Source: Sphingobacterium corticibacter (GTDB lineage: Bacteria > Bacteroidota > Bacteroidia > Sphingobacteriales > Sphingobacteriaceae). From it: a stretch of 64,000 bases of DNA. Below are positions 24,426-33,475 of the stretch, in pieces (position 1 is the stretch's first letter; every line of letters starts with the position of its first letter). The translations under genes were made by a program, and so were the position numbers. The notes beneath the pieces are model-generated. The model saw nothing but the letters and a program-made list of their open reading frames with translations. It was not told the DNA's origin and made no database searches. The stretch is from NCBI RefSeq assembly GCF_003076635.1, contig NZ_QDKG01000001.1, positions 682,001-746,000 on the forward strand, given 5' to 3'.

Positions 24426-26450
24426 ATGAAATGCATACCGATGAATTTAAAAACTCTCTTCACCTCCACGTCTGTAGATAAGCAGCCTGCGCCGCTGGAT
24501 CAACAGATTATTCACGACAATGAGGCGATTCATGCCGCCATCGTGTCGCAATTACAATCTGCCCAAAACGAAATACTGATCGCCGCATCTTGGTTTACCG
24601 ATCAGGAATTGTTTGATGTTTTGGAGCAGAAAATCCTCAGCGGAACAAAGGCCGAGATTATCCTCGCTGACAATGATGATAATAGACGTTTACCATTTGA
24701 TGATTTGGTCAAAAATGGTGCTCTCGTGTGCCGCGTTAGAGGTGCAGGTTATGGGATGATGCATCATAAGTTTTGCGTTATTGATCAATCCAAGGTGTTG
24801 TATGGTTCGTACAATTGGAGTGTCAATGCGCGCAATAACAACAATGAGAGCATCATGGTGACGAACGACTCCGGAACGGTCGATAAAATGATCAAAATAT
24901 TTAACGAAACTAAAGAAAAAGCGGCCAAGCAAGATCAACAGCTCGTGATCGCTCCAGATGATACTCTCGCAAAACAAAAGGATCCTGTAATCGTGAAGAA
25001 AGATAACAGCTTTGCGGATGTATTGGATTCTATGATTGCTGCCGAAGTGGCTAATTTTGATCGAAGCTTATTGCGTCAGCAAGGGTTTGATCGAGCCAAA
25101 TCTACCAATGGCGATCACCAGACATTGCCTAAAGCGCTCGACACGGTTTACTCCGTATTTATCAATGATATTGATGTGATTGATGATAAGAAACGCCGGC
25201 TGTTGAGCAAGGTCGAAGAACAACGATTGAAAGCTACGGAAGCGGCAAGAGATCAATCTGATCTGGGGGTAAATCAATTGGAAGCAGAGCTAGAATTAAA
25301 AAAGCAACAAGCTGCTTCGGCAATTGTTGCAAATGATTCGACGATGGCTATTCACAGCGAAAAAATCACTTTGAACGATCGGAAAATACAGAGTGAAGAA
25401 GATCAAATCCGAAAATACGATAACGAAATTAATGAGCAAAAGCTGACCTTTATTCGTCCAGAGCATCGTTACTTTGAGTTAATTCCACTGGTTGTTTTTG
25501 GAGCTATTTTACTTTTTTATCTATTTATTTTTTACTCTTCAGCTGCCTATATTATGATTTACAGCGCAGCCGATGCAGAATACAATCTTAAAACTGGCGT
25601 GGTCGATATTCCAGAGGTATTTAATCCCTATGCGTTGTCCGATGCTTGGGACAAAGGACCTGCTGCGCTCTTATTTGTGCTCACTTTTGTGTTGGTTCCG
25701 ATCGCGTTGGCCGTGCTTAGTCGAATAGCACGATTCAATTCTTGGCGAGACGGCATTACTTGGGTGGGTATTTTCCTGGTAGATGCTGTAATTGCGTATC
25801 AAGTCGCTTCGGTTGTACATCGTGTCATGGTTTTACGAGGCGATACCATTGAAAAATGGCATTTTACAAAGATATTGTCTGACACGAACTTTTATCTGGT
25901 ATTCATACTGGGTGCGCTTGGGCTTATCCTTTTTAAGTACATCTACAGCAAGTTTATTGGCTATTTTGAAGACCGAAACCCTGATCATGCAGCACTAAAA
26001 AGCAAAACATTTATCAAACAGCAAGAGGAAGCTAAGCAACAACGCGTAGAAAGCATCCGTCAACTGGCTGACGATAATGGCGCGTTAGAACAACAGAATA
26101 TTCTTCTGAGAGCAGAAAACCAACTTTTGCAGGCGGAAATAGAAGAAGCTCCGATTACACTTGTACGAGAAAAGGAGAAAGCTTCATTGCTACTCAATCA
26201 GAAAAAGCAGCATATCCAACAAACCGCCGACATTTATATCAGTCATATTGAGAATGATAATCTGCCTATTTCTTTACACTCGCTAAAAGATCGGATTAAT
26301 ATCTTTTTAGAAGGCTGGAATGACTTTCTCCATCAAGAATATTCCATTATGAAGGCTACAGAAATGTCTATTATGGCAAATAATAGCATCGATTTATGGC
26401 AAGAAAATAAAATTATCACTAATAAAATAGACTACCGTGTTACAGGTTAA
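24426..26450 (+). CDS. Phospholipase D/nuclease-like domain fused to coiled coil and four membrane segments
   Basis: A 674-residue protein. Residues 20-165 are a single PLD-family domain with one HKD motif: His113-x-Lys115 in HHKFCVID, then GSYNWSVNARNNNNE. Single-HKD proteins act as dimers and include nucleases (Nuc) and phospholipases. Residues 240-340 are charged and coiled-coil-like. Four hydrophobic segments follow at about 350-375, 411-435, 445-465 and 488-508, then a second long coiled coil (540-640). The HKD domain is predicted cytoplasmic, having no signal peptide. It overlaps the next gene by 14 nt, so the two are translationally coupled. I do not recognise this architecture by name. 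Confidence 0.8.
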   Translation: MKCIPMNLKTLFTSTSVDKQPAPLDQQIIHDNEAIHAAIVSQLQSAQNEILIAASWFTDQELFDVLEQKILSGTKAEIILADNDDNRRLPFDDLVKNGALVCRVRGAGYGMMHHKFCVIDQSKVLYGSYNWSVNARNNNNESIMVTNDSGTVDKMIKIFNETKEKAAKQDQQLVIAPDDTLAKQKDPVIVKKDNSFADVLDSMIAAEVANFDRSLLRQQGFDRAKSTNGDHQTLPKALDTVYSVFINDIDVIDDKKRRLLSKVEEQRLKATEAARDQSDLGVNQLEAELELKKQQAASAIVANDSTMAIHSEKITLNDRKIQSEEDQIRKYDNEINEQKLTFIRPEHRYFELIPLVVFGAILLFYLFIFYSSAAYIMIYSAADAEYNLKTGVVDIPEVFNPYALSDAWDKGPAALLFVLTFVLVPIALAVLSRIARFNSWRDGITWVGIFLVDAVIAYQVASVVHRVMVLRGDTIEKWHFTKILSDTNFYLVFILGALGLILFKYIYSKFIGYFEDRNPDHAALKSKTFIKQQEEAKQQRVESIRQLADDNGALEQQNILLRAENQLLQAEIEEAPITLVREKEKASLLLNQKKQHIQQTADIYISHIENDNLPISLHSLKDRINIFLEGWNDFLHQEYSIMKATEMSIMANNSIDLWQENKIITNKIDYRVTG

Positions 26451-27477
26451 ACAATTTATAATCTTCAAATTTTTACTGTGTTTCTCTTTATTATCTGGGG
26501 CATGTTATGGACCTGACGAAGACCCAGAAGAACCGACAATATTTGATGATATCCATTACAACATTACCATTGCTCCGGATCTCTCCAATCGAATTGATAC
26601 CGCACTCTATCCAAGAGCATTGTCGGATGTTGCTATTGTAAATGGCTTTTTAGATGCCTTTTATCCAGAAATCGTTACTTATGACTTAAGTCAGAAAAAG
26701 GAGGGACAGCGTAAAACCGGGCAGAAAGATGTTCTAAGGATTGATTTTATCAATCAAAAAATGGGCGGTGATTACAAACCGGAAGATATGGAACTTAACT
26801 TAGATCGTTTCGGAAAAAATCAAGCAGAGCGTATTCAATATCTGACGAATCAGAGTGTGGAGAATCTCGATCGGGACACGAAAAAATTTAAGCAAGAATA
26901 TGCAAAGTTGAATGATGCGGTTCTCCAGAAGAATGTGAAGGCAGACGTATGGTCTTATTTTAAGAATGGCATTAAAAGCAATCTTTTGGATAATAAGATT
27001 GATTCGGTGCTGAATAAAAAGCAGCATAGCCTAAACAGATCGTTCGCCTGCAATGTGTTAGTTTTATTCACGGATGGCTATATAGAAGCTGGATTATATG
27101 GTGAAAAAAATTGCGAAGGCAATAAGTGCTATTTCTTAGATTCAAAAAGAGTGGCTGATTTTAGAATAGCGTTTAAAAAATCGGGATCGAGTGATATAAA
27201 AGCCTTTTTCCAGCAAGAAGGATATGGTATTATTCCAGTCGAAAATCCATTGCTCCAAAACCTAAATGTATTAGTGATGGAGATGTACGATCGCTCCATC
27301 GATGCATCCGGAAAAGCTACGCAACATCCTTCCGATTGGGAGATACTACAGTTGTTTTGGGAGGATTGGTTGACGAAGTCGGGCGTAAAATCGCATCGCT
27401 TATTGTCGACCGCTAGCTCTCAACGAGAGGCGATGCGCCATGTACAAGACTTTTTGCGAAGCCGTCCTATAGAATAG
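26437..27477 (+). CDS. VWA-like lipoprotein paired with the PLD-domain membrane protein
   Basis: A 346-residue lipoprotein starting at a GTG that overlaps the end of the PLD gene. The signal ends at lipobox LLSGAC with Cys23. The mature protein begins with an acidic stretch (DEDPEEP). Residues 45-300 resemble a von Willebrand A fold: ITIAPDLSNRID corresponds to the first MIDAS strand, though DxSxS is degraded to DLSNR, and VLVLFTDGYIE fits the later TDG motif. It probably sits in the outer membrane or periplasm and works with the neighbouring PLD protein. No function is known to me. The VWA call is moderate. Confidence 0.75.
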   Translation: MLQVKQFIIFKFLLCFSLLSGACYGPDEDPEEPTIFDDIHYNITIAPDLSNRIDTALYPRALSDVAIVNGFLDAFYPEIVTYDLSQKKEGQRKTGQKDVLRIDFINQKMGGDYKPEDMELNLDRFGKNQAERIQYLTNQSVENLDRDTKKFKQEYAKLNDAVLQKNVKADVWSYFKNGIKSNLLDNKIDSVLNKKQHSLNRSFACNVLVLFTDGYIEAGLYGEKNCEGNKCYFLDSKRVADFRIAFKKSGSSDIKAFFQQEGYGIIPVENPLLQNLNVLVMEMYDRSIDASGKATQHPSDWEILQLFWEDWLTKSGVKSHRLLSTASSQREAMRHVQDFLRSRPIE

Positions 27478-27526
27478 ATGTAGCTAGCAATTAAATGTTA
27501 GGCAGCGCCTCTTGCAATTGAGCTGA

Positions 27527-27534
27527 TAAATTTG
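27527..27534 (+). promoter_or_regulatory. Predicted -7 element of the TPR regulator gene
   Basis: TAAATTTG matches TAnnTTTG, 29 nt before the ATG at 27564. No TTG at the -33 distance. Confidence 0.35.
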
Positions 27535-27563
27535 CGTATCTTCGTAAAATCAAGCCTTTTGGA

Positions 27564-29306
27564 ATGCGACTGCCGAATTTATTTGTTCTCTTATTGTCGT
27601 TGATTTTCTGTGTTGCCTGTACCGAGCCAATCAGCAAGGACTTTGTGCAGCAGGTAAATGCTACGCTTGTGCAAGAACGAACTGATCCCACTGCCGCAAA
27701 ATCTGCATCTGGTCTCGCCGCTATAAAAGGGGAGAATCCAAAAGAAGAAGGTGTGCTGAAGGTTATCCAAATGATCCGGCAAGCGCAACAAGAAGCGGCC
27801 AATCAAACGCAAACGGAACAAGAAACCGAATGGTTGCTTAAAAGAGCCGATTCACTCTCCATGCAAGTCGGCTATCCGAGTTTGTCAATGTGGGTAAAGT
27901 CGCAAATCGGGTTTTATTATTACCGTCTTACCCATTTAGAGCAAGCTTTACCTTATTTTGTGGAAGCTTCCAAATACCTCACCATTCCCGATTTTGAAGC
28001 CGAGATAGATCCAGTGGATTGCCTCATCAAACAAGCTTATTTCTTCGGAAATATTGGCGACCATCAGTTGGCCATCGGCAATTTAGAGCAAGCGCTATCT
28101 TCTCCAAGCATTGGTGCAAAAGATACCTCCATTATACAGTATAGCTTGGGATATGAGCATTATTTTTTGGAAGATACGACACGAGCCAAGGAATATTTTC
28201 TAGCCGCTAAATCGGGCGCAAAAGATCGAGATCCTATGCGCTATGCTAAATCCTTAGGAGAAATCGCTTTGATCGATATGCAATCTGGGAATATGGCAGA
28301 TGCAGAGCAGCTGCTGTTAGAAGATATTAAGTTATCAGAGCTTCATGGCGATCAGCGCAACGCCATGTTTGCACAGATACGATTAGGCAGGTTATACAAG
28401 GACACAGAGCGCTTGGCAGAAGCTCAGTCTTTAATTGAGAAGGCGGATAGGTATGTAGCAGAGAAAGATAATCTTCTAGGATTTCAGCAAGAGATTATTC
28501 TATTGAAGTTAGAGCTTTTTCAGCATTTCAACGATGGAAAAGCACAATTAGCCCTATGTCAGAAGCTGCGTCAGGTAGAAGAACAACTCAAGCATACCGA
28601 TGGGTCTGATGCCGTGAAGAATGTAAAGCTGACGCTTTTACGCGAGCAGGCAGAATGGAATAGGTTAGTGCATGAAAGCAAATTGCAGAAATCCAACCTG
28701 ATCGGTATCGCACTATTAGCGATCTGTACTTTGTTGATCATTTTAGCGGTGTCACTGCGAATTTCCAAGTTACGGTCGCTACGCTTGCAACATGCCGTGT
28801 TTGAAAATAAGATTGCCGCCATCGAGCTGGCAAAGTATAAGTCAGACAATCGGTACGAGCAGATGCAACACACCATCAAATCGTACAAAACGTTTATCGA
28901 GGAACGTAACGCTGCCATTGATCATCTTAAAGAAGAGGTGAGCAAGCTGGAAAGCGCCACCACTCGGACTGACGTGGCGCAGCGTGAAAAATTGGAAGAT
29001 CTACTGTCCGAACACCTGATGTCTGAGGATAATTGGTATCGATTCAAACGGGTGTTCATGGCGGAGTACCGCGAATTTTACGATCATGTGATACAGCAGT
29101 TGGTGGGCATTACCGAATCGCAGTTGCGCATCGTGCTGCTGCAAAAAATCGGCGTTAGTAATCATGAAATGGGCAATTTGCTTGGCGTAGGACAGGAATC
29201 AATTCGCAAAGCAAAACACAGACTGCGTAAAAAATATGGATCACATTACGAAGATTGCTTCGATGCATGGACAAATATAACCGCTGATCAGTACACTACT
29301 CAATAA
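27564..29306 (+). CDS. TPR-containing membrane-anchored transcriptional regulator
   Basis: A 580-residue one-component regulator type common in Bacteroidota. The N-terminus has a lipobox-like end (LIFCVAC, Cys19). Residues 80-340 are TPR repeats outside the membrane (LEQALPYFVEASKY, HQLAIGNLEQALSS, MADAEQLLLEDIKL). One membrane helix lies at about 376-398 (IGIALLAICTLLIILAV), followed by a coiled coil (400-480). The C-terminal LuxR-like helix-turn-helix includes SQLRIVLLQKIGVSNHEMGN and VGQESIRKAKHRL, and no kinase domain is present. It lies between the PLD/VWA operon and the two-component system; which of them it controls is unknown. Confidence 0.83.
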   Translation: MRLPNLFVLLLSLIFCVACTEPISKDFVQQVNATLVQERTDPTAAKSASGLAAIKGENPKEEGVLKVIQMIRQAQQEAANQTQTEQETEWLLKRADSLSMQVGYPSLSMWVKSQIGFYYYRLTHLEQALPYFVEASKYLTIPDFEAEIDPVDCLIKQAYFFGNIGDHQLAIGNLEQALSSPSIGAKDTSIIQYSLGYEHYFLEDTTRAKEYFLAAKSGAKDRDPMRYAKSLGEIALIDMQSGNMADAEQLLLEDIKLSELHGDQRNAMFAQIRLGRLYKDTERLAEAQSLIEKADRYVAEKDNLLGFQQEIILLKLELFQHFNDGKAQLALCQKLRQVEEQLKHTDGSDAVKNVKLTLLREQAEWNRLVHESKLQKSNLIGIALLAICTLLIILAVSLRISKLRSLRLQHAVFENKIAAIELAKYKSDNRYEQMQHTIKSYKTFIEERNAAIDHLKEEVSKLESATTRTDVAQREKLEDLLSEHLMSEDNWYRFKRVFMAEYREFYDHVIQQLVGITESQLRIVLLQKIGVSNHEMGNLLGVGQESIRKAKHRLRKKYGSHYEDCFDAWTNITADQYTTQ

Positions 29307-29312
29307 TTTAAA

Positions 29313-29320
29313 TATATTTG
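29313..29320 (+). promoter_or_regulatory. Predicted -7 element of the two-component operon
   Basis: TATATTTG fits TAnnTTTG, 59 nt before the response regulator start. No -33 TTG is visible. Confidence 0.35.
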
Positions 29321-29379
29321 GGGTTATCGCTACCGAATAGGATAAACTCGCAAATTGAAAATGCAAAATTGGATTAGTT

Positions 29380-30081
29380 ATGATGGAAATTCTGTTGATT
29401 GAAGATGATACCGCCGTGGTGTCATTGATTCGTCGAGGTCTGGCTGATCCAAACTTTAATATTTCGGTCGCTTTATCGGGGCTGTCAGGACTAGAAATGG
29501 CGCTTTCCACCACTTATGATCTTATTATTTTAGATATCATGCTGCCCGGAATGGATGGATTGAAGGTGTGCAAAAAGATCCGTGAACATGGTCGTCAGGT
29601 TCCAGTATTAATTCTTTCTGCGCTCGATCAGCCCGAAGATATTGTCGATGGCTTCGAAAATGATGCTGATGATTATCTCACCAAGCCCTTTAATATGTCC
29701 GAGCTCAAAGCCCGAGTCGGCCGTTTTTTAAGGAAGAGAGCAGATCCTATCGAAAGGGAACAAAGAAACTTACTTTCATTGGCCGATCTTCACTTAGATC
29801 TCGATAGCAAAAGCGCTGCGCGTGCTGGCAATCCGATCGCCTTAACAGCCACTGAATTTCGCTTGCTGGAATACTTGATTCGCAATGCCAAGCGCGTGGT
29901 ATCCCGTATGGATATTCTGGAAAACGTGTGGGACATGGAATTCAATCTAAGTACCAATGTAGTGGATGTTTATATCAATTACCTTCGCAACAAGATTGAT
30001 AAGGGCTTCGACAGAAAATTGCTGCATACCAAGGTAGGCATGGGCTATATCTTAAAAGATCCGGATGAAACTGCAAACTAA
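29380..30081 (+). CDS. OmpR-family response regulator
   Basis: A 233-residue regulator. The receiver domain has IEDD (residues 7-10), the phosphoacceptor Asp52 in LIILDIMLPGMDGL, and Lys in DDYLTKPFNMSEL. The C-terminal winged helix (about 135-228) shows LTATEFRLLEYLIRNAKRVVSR, NVVDVYINYLRNKID and the wing VGMGYIL. It overlaps the kinase gene by 17 nt. Three 11-bp-spaced TTCT repeats in front of the porin gene (31453-31481) have the geometry OmpR-type dimers bind, so control of the porin/urease operon is likely. Confidence 0.94.
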   Translation: MMEILLIEDDTAVVSLIRRGLADPNFNISVALSGLSGLEMALSTTYDLIILDIMLPGMDGLKVCKKIREHGRQVPVLILSALDQPEDIVDGFENDADDYLTKPFNMSELKARVGRFLRKRADPIEREQRNLLSLADLHLDLDSKSAARAGNPIALTATEFRLLEYLIRNAKRVVSRMDILENVWDMEFNLSTNVVDVYINYLRNKIDKGFDRKLLHTKVGMGYILKDPDETAN

Positions 30082-31447
30082 AATCATTGTCCTCTTCAAT
30101 CTTATTTGCTGGGCACTAATTGCGGGTTTCGCCATTTATATATCCTATTTTACCCGAGATAGTTTGCGTACCAAATTCTTTCATCGTCTGGAAGAAAATG
30201 CGCAAATCGTGGGTAAGCATACCATCGAAGAAGCGGAGCATATCAATGAGATTTACTACGAAATCATGCGCACTTACCTGCGCCAACTGTCTGCGGGTAA
30301 AGACTACATTATACGTGTAGATAAGCAGTTTTCGGACGTAGCCGTAAAACCTGATTTACCGCTACCACCCGACTTTTATCAAGATGTCATCACGCAAGGA
30401 AAGGCACAGTATATGGATCTGGATACCGCCTATCTCGCGCTTTATTTTTCAGATCCCGATGCCGACAAAAATTTGATTGTCATATCTTCCGGTCGGGATG
30501 ATTATGGACTGGGCGAACAGGTGAGTTTAGATCGTACATTGCTCAATGCAGCTGGTGTTTGTATGCTGATCGTGGCTTTGATTTCCTTTTTATTTGCACG
30601 GCACATCATCAAACCTATCGCTAGCATTAACCATGAAATCAATAAAATTAGTATTGCTAATCTTAACCTTCGAATAGCCAACTCACACAAAGTGCACGAT
30701 GAGATCTCCACCTTGATTGAAAGTTTTAATCAGATGATCGCACGTTTGGAAGTATCGGTGAATTCTCAGAAGAGCTTTGTGGCCAATGCGTCGCATTCCT
30801 TTCGTACGCCGCTTACCATCATCAAGGGCGAAGCCGAATTGGCAGTGCAAGTACCAGGTTTAAACAAAGAATCCACACAATCATTGCTCCGCATTATCAA
30901 TGAAACCGATCAGATTATCACCATGATCAATAATCTGTTGATCATCGCACGATCTGGTTTGGAAGATAGCAAGAAAGATTATACTACTGTACGATTAGAT
31001 GAGGTATTGTTTCGGGTACTGAGTTCAGAAAGTAAGGCTAGCGGTCATCCATCTATCTATTTGGACTTAGCCGCCACCCCGGAAATTGGAGAAATGCTGG
31101 AAGTTTTCGGTAACGAAAATCTACTGTTCATCGCGCTAAGCAATATCGTTTCTAATGCGTGCAAGTATGGTAAGGATGCTCAGGTCACTATTTCACTCAG
31201 AAGTCAAGAGGATGATTTTGTGATCGATATCAAAGATCAGGGAGTAGGTATTCCTTCTAGCGAAAAGGATTTTGTATATGATTCCTTTTTTCGAGCGAGC
31301 AATGTGCGGAGTATTCAAGGAACTGGCCTAGGGCTATTACTAGCCAAGAATATTATTGATTTGCATGACGGAAATCTGCTTATACACTCCATCGAAGGAG
31401 AAGGTACGCATGTTACGGTGATATTACCCAAGCGCACCTCGCTCTAA
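30065..31447 (+). CDS. Membrane sensor histidine kinase (HisKA type), partner of the OmpR-type regulator
   Basis: A 460-residue kinase with two membrane helices (about 7-27 and 158-180) framing a periplasmic sensor domain of about 130 residues. A HAMP domain follows (ARHIIKPIASINHEINKI). The phosphoacceptor is His244 in VANASHSFRTPLTIIKGE. The ATPase domain has SNIVSNACKYGKDAQ (N box), IKDQGVGIP (G1) and GTGLGLLLAKNI (G2). The signal could be nickel or urea, given the porin and urease genes downstream, but nothing in the sensor domain proves this. Confidence 0.93.
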   Translation: MKLQTKIIVLFNLICWALIAGFAIYISYFTRDSLRTKFFHRLEENAQIVGKHTIEEAEHINEIYYEIMRTYLRQLSAGKDYIIRVDKQFSDVAVKPDLPLPPDFYQDVITQGKAQYMDLDTAYLALYFSDPDADKNLIVISSGRDDYGLGEQVSLDRTLLNAAGVCMLIVALISFLFARHIIKPIASINHEINKISIANLNLRIANSHKVHDEISTLIESFNQMIARLEVSVNSQKSFVANASHSFRTPLTIIKGEAELAVQVPGLNKESTQSLLRIINETDQIITMINNLLIIARSGLEDSKKDYTTVRLDEVLFRVLSSESKASGHPSIYLDLAATPEIGEMLEVFGNENLLFIALSNIVSNACKYGKDAQVTISLRSQEDDFVIDIKDQGVGIPSSEKDFVYDSFFRASNVRSIQGTGLGLLLAKNIIDLHDGNLLIHSIEGEGTHVTVILPKRTSL

Positions 31448-31452
31448 GACTA

Positions 31453-31521
31453 TTCTAATCTCGTTCTTAATGCATTCTTAAGAGTGTAAAGTATCCTTGC
31501 TAACACGCATACTTTACACTC
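31453..31521 (+). promoter_or_regulatory. Control region of the porin/urease operon: three phased repeats, -7 element and inverted repeat
   Basis: TTCTAAT (31453), TTCTTAA (31464) and TTCTTAA (31475) repeat every 11 bp, typical of OmpR-family binding. A near-consensus -7 TATCCTTG lies at 31492-31499. A perfect 13-bp inverted repeat, GAGTGTAAAGTAT (31482-31494) and ATACTTTACACTC (31509-31521), flanks the expected transcription start and ends 4 nt before the porin ATG. Confidence 0.6.
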
Positions 31522-31525
31522 CATA

Positions 31526-32725
31526 ATGAAGCACCTTTTAGCATTATTTTTTCTAAGTAGTTTGGCCTTCCATGTGCAGGCGCAGGAAGAGCGCGAAGCG
31601 CTCATTCCAGCATTGGGTCTGAATCAGGTAGATACCAGCGCCGCGAAAGAAAACGACCGCTCTCAATTATTCAAATTTGATTTTCTGATGCGGTCTGCCT
31701 TCGATGCCGATAATTTGGGTAAAGAAGATGCGTTGGCACGCTTCAACTTGGAAGAAGCTCGTATTTTATTTCATGGCGAGTACAATGATCGGCTGTCGTA
31801 CAATATTCGGTTTAGGCTCAATCGTTCATTCGCACAATCCGGCTTAGATAATTCCTCGCAAGCCTTGGATTTTGCTTTTATGAAGTACAAATTCGGGAAA
31901 AATAGAGACTGGGCAATCACCTTAGGTAAGCAAAGCGCCATGGTGGGTTCGTACGAGTTCCAGAATAATCCTATTTACGAATTCCTATTTACCGATTATG
32001 TAGACAGAATCTTGAATCTATTTGTGGTGGGTGGAAAGCTTTCCTATGATCTCAACCCTGATCATAGCTTCCATCTCCAAATGTATAATACCGTCAACAA
32101 TTCTTTTGATACGCACTTGGCGAATAATGGCTTTGTTGCAGGTGATCTGCGACGTGCAAAAGCGCCTATCGGCGGATATTTGACTTGGGTAGGTGCATTT
32201 GCTGATCAACGCTTTCACACCAAATGGTCGTACAACTTAGCCCAATTTGCCGAAGGCAAACCTACGCAAGCCGTATCGTTGGCCAACAAGTTTCTGACCG
32301 ACAGACAAATGGTCTACTTGGATTTGCAATATTCTCATTTGGGCACTGACCACGCACTCATTGCTTCCAATACCATGAATGATTTCTATGCAATGACTGG
32401 TGGCGCACGCCAACTATCTAAAAATGTCGTTTACAAATCTGCGGTATTGCGTTACGATCAATTTCTTACAGACAAATGGGAAATCGCCTTGAAAGGCGCT
32501 GTCGAAACCGCCGGAAGTAAAGATGATGACACGTTTGGTAGCGATTTTCGTACAAACTACACCTACTTTGCGGCATTGCAACACAAGCCGTTTAAGAAAC
32601 AAGATTTACGTTTTTATCTCGGATACATTGGCAATAATGTATCCTATTCAGATCGCTTGAATATCGACAATGTGCAATTCAGCAGGATTGCTGTGGGTGG
32701 ATATTTTACGATTCCAGTTTATTAA
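31526..32725 (+). CDS. Outer-membrane porin (OprO/OprP-like), first gene of the urease operon
   Basis: A 399-residue secreted protein with signal peptide LLALFFLSSLAFHVQAQ (cut near residue 20). The mature part is a predicted beta barrel of the phosphate-selective porin family: alternating strands such as LSYNIRFRLNRSF, AFMKYKFGKNRDWAITLGKQ and WEIALKGAVETA, with a C-terminal strand FSRIAVGGYFTIPVY. It lies between the two-component genes and ureA, and 38 nt upstream of ureA with no terminator, so co-transcription with the urease genes is likely. In this setting it probably lets urea or nickel complexes cross the outer membrane; that role is inferred. Confidence 0.85.
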   Translation: MKHLLALFFLSSLAFHVQAQEEREALIPALGLNQVDTSAAKENDRSQLFKFDFLMRSAFDADNLGKEDALARFNLEEARILFHGEYNDRLSYNIRFRLNRSFAQSGLDNSSQALDFAFMKYKFGKNRDWAITLGKQSAMVGSYEFQNNPIYEFLFTDYVDRILNLFVVGGKLSYDLNPDHSFHLQMYNTVNNSFDTHLANNGFVAGDLRRAKAPIGGYLTWVGAFADQRFHTKWSYNLAQFAEGKPTQAVSLANKFLTDRQMVYLDLQYSHLGTDHALIASNTMNDFYAMTGGARQLSKNVVYKSAVLRYDQFLTDKWEIALKGAVETAGSKDDDTFGSDFRTNYTYFAALQHKPFKKQDLRFYLGYIGNNVSYSDRLNIDNVQFSRIAVGGYFTIPVY

Positions 32726-32763
32726 AATTTGTATACAAAGGTTTTATCTAATTAACATAGAAG

Positions 32764-33066
32764 ATGCATTTAACACCAAGAGAAACTGAAAAGTTGATGC
32801 TGCACATGGCGGGAGAGCTTGCAGCGAAGCGCCTAAAGCGCGGGGTGAAACTCAATTATCCAGAAAGCATTGCCTACATAAGCATGGAACTGATGGAAAA
32901 AGCCCGCGACGGTAAAACGGTGGCTGAATTGATGGAATGGGGCACCAAACTATTAAAGCGCAAGCAAGTCATGGAAGGTGTGCCAGAGATGATTCATGAT
33001 GTGCAAATTGAAGTTACCTTCCCTGATGGCACAAAGCTGGTAACAGTACATGATCCAATTCGATAA
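32764..33066 (+). CDS. ureA: Urease gamma subunit
   Basis: A 100-residue gamma subunit, the standard length for separate bacterial UreA. It begins with [20 protein letters not shown] and has the family blocks [22 protein letters not shown] and [24 protein letters not shown]. It forms the UreABC heterotrimer with the two genes that follow. It has no signal peptide of its own; if the alpha subunit is exported by Tat, this subunit would have to travel as part of the folded complex. Confidence 0.97.
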   Translation: MHLTPRETEKLMLHMAGELAAKRLKRGVKLNYPESIAYISMELMEKARDGKTVAELMEWGTKLLKRKQVMEGVPEMIHDVQIEVTFPDGTKLVTVHDPIR

Positions 33067-33084
33067 CCTAAAATAGATACATAT

Positions 33085-33456
33085 ATGGTACCTGGAGAAT
33101 ATTTTTTACAAGCGGCCGATGTAAAGGCTAATGTGGGCTATCGCACCACCACTATTTCTGTGGCCAATACGGGCGATCGCCCGATTCAAGTAGGGTCACA
33201 TTATCATTTTTTTGAAGTCAACAAGTCGTTAGAGTTTGTACGCGAAGATGCCTTTGGTATGCGCCTCAATATTCCGGCAAGCACGGCAGTACGCTTTGAA
33301 CCTGGCGAAAAGAAAGACGTCATTTTAGTAGAAATGGGCGGCCAGCGCGAGATTCACGGTTTTAATGGATTGACAAACGGCAAGTACACCGACGAAAAGG
33401 TGAAAAAGTCTGCGATGACCAAGATGAAAAAACAGAAGTACAAATCAACACAATAA
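33085..33456 (+). CDS. ureB: Urease beta subunit
   Basis: A 123-residue beta subunit. Typical blocks: MVPGEYFLQ at the start, [21 protein letters not shown] and [22 protein letters not shown], then [14 protein letters not shown]. The C-terminal tail (residues 105-123) is lysine-rich ([17 protein letters not shown]) and longer than the basic minimal subunit. No export signal. It starts 18 nt after ureA and ends 19 nt before ureC. Confidence 0.97.
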   Translation: MVPGEYFLQAADVKANVGYRTTTISVANTGDRPIQVGSHYHFFEVNKSLEFVREDAFGMRLNIPASTAVRFEPGEKKDVILVEMGGQREIHGFNGLTNGKYTDEKVKKSAMTKMKKQKYKSTQ

Positions 33457-33475
33457 CACTAAAAATTCGTGTATT

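Noticed and set aside
32728..32739. Palindrome TTTGTATACAAA between the porin gene and ureA as an operator
   Set aside because: A 12-bp AT-rich palindrome in a 38-nt intra-operon gap, without a promoter; chance occurrence is plausible.
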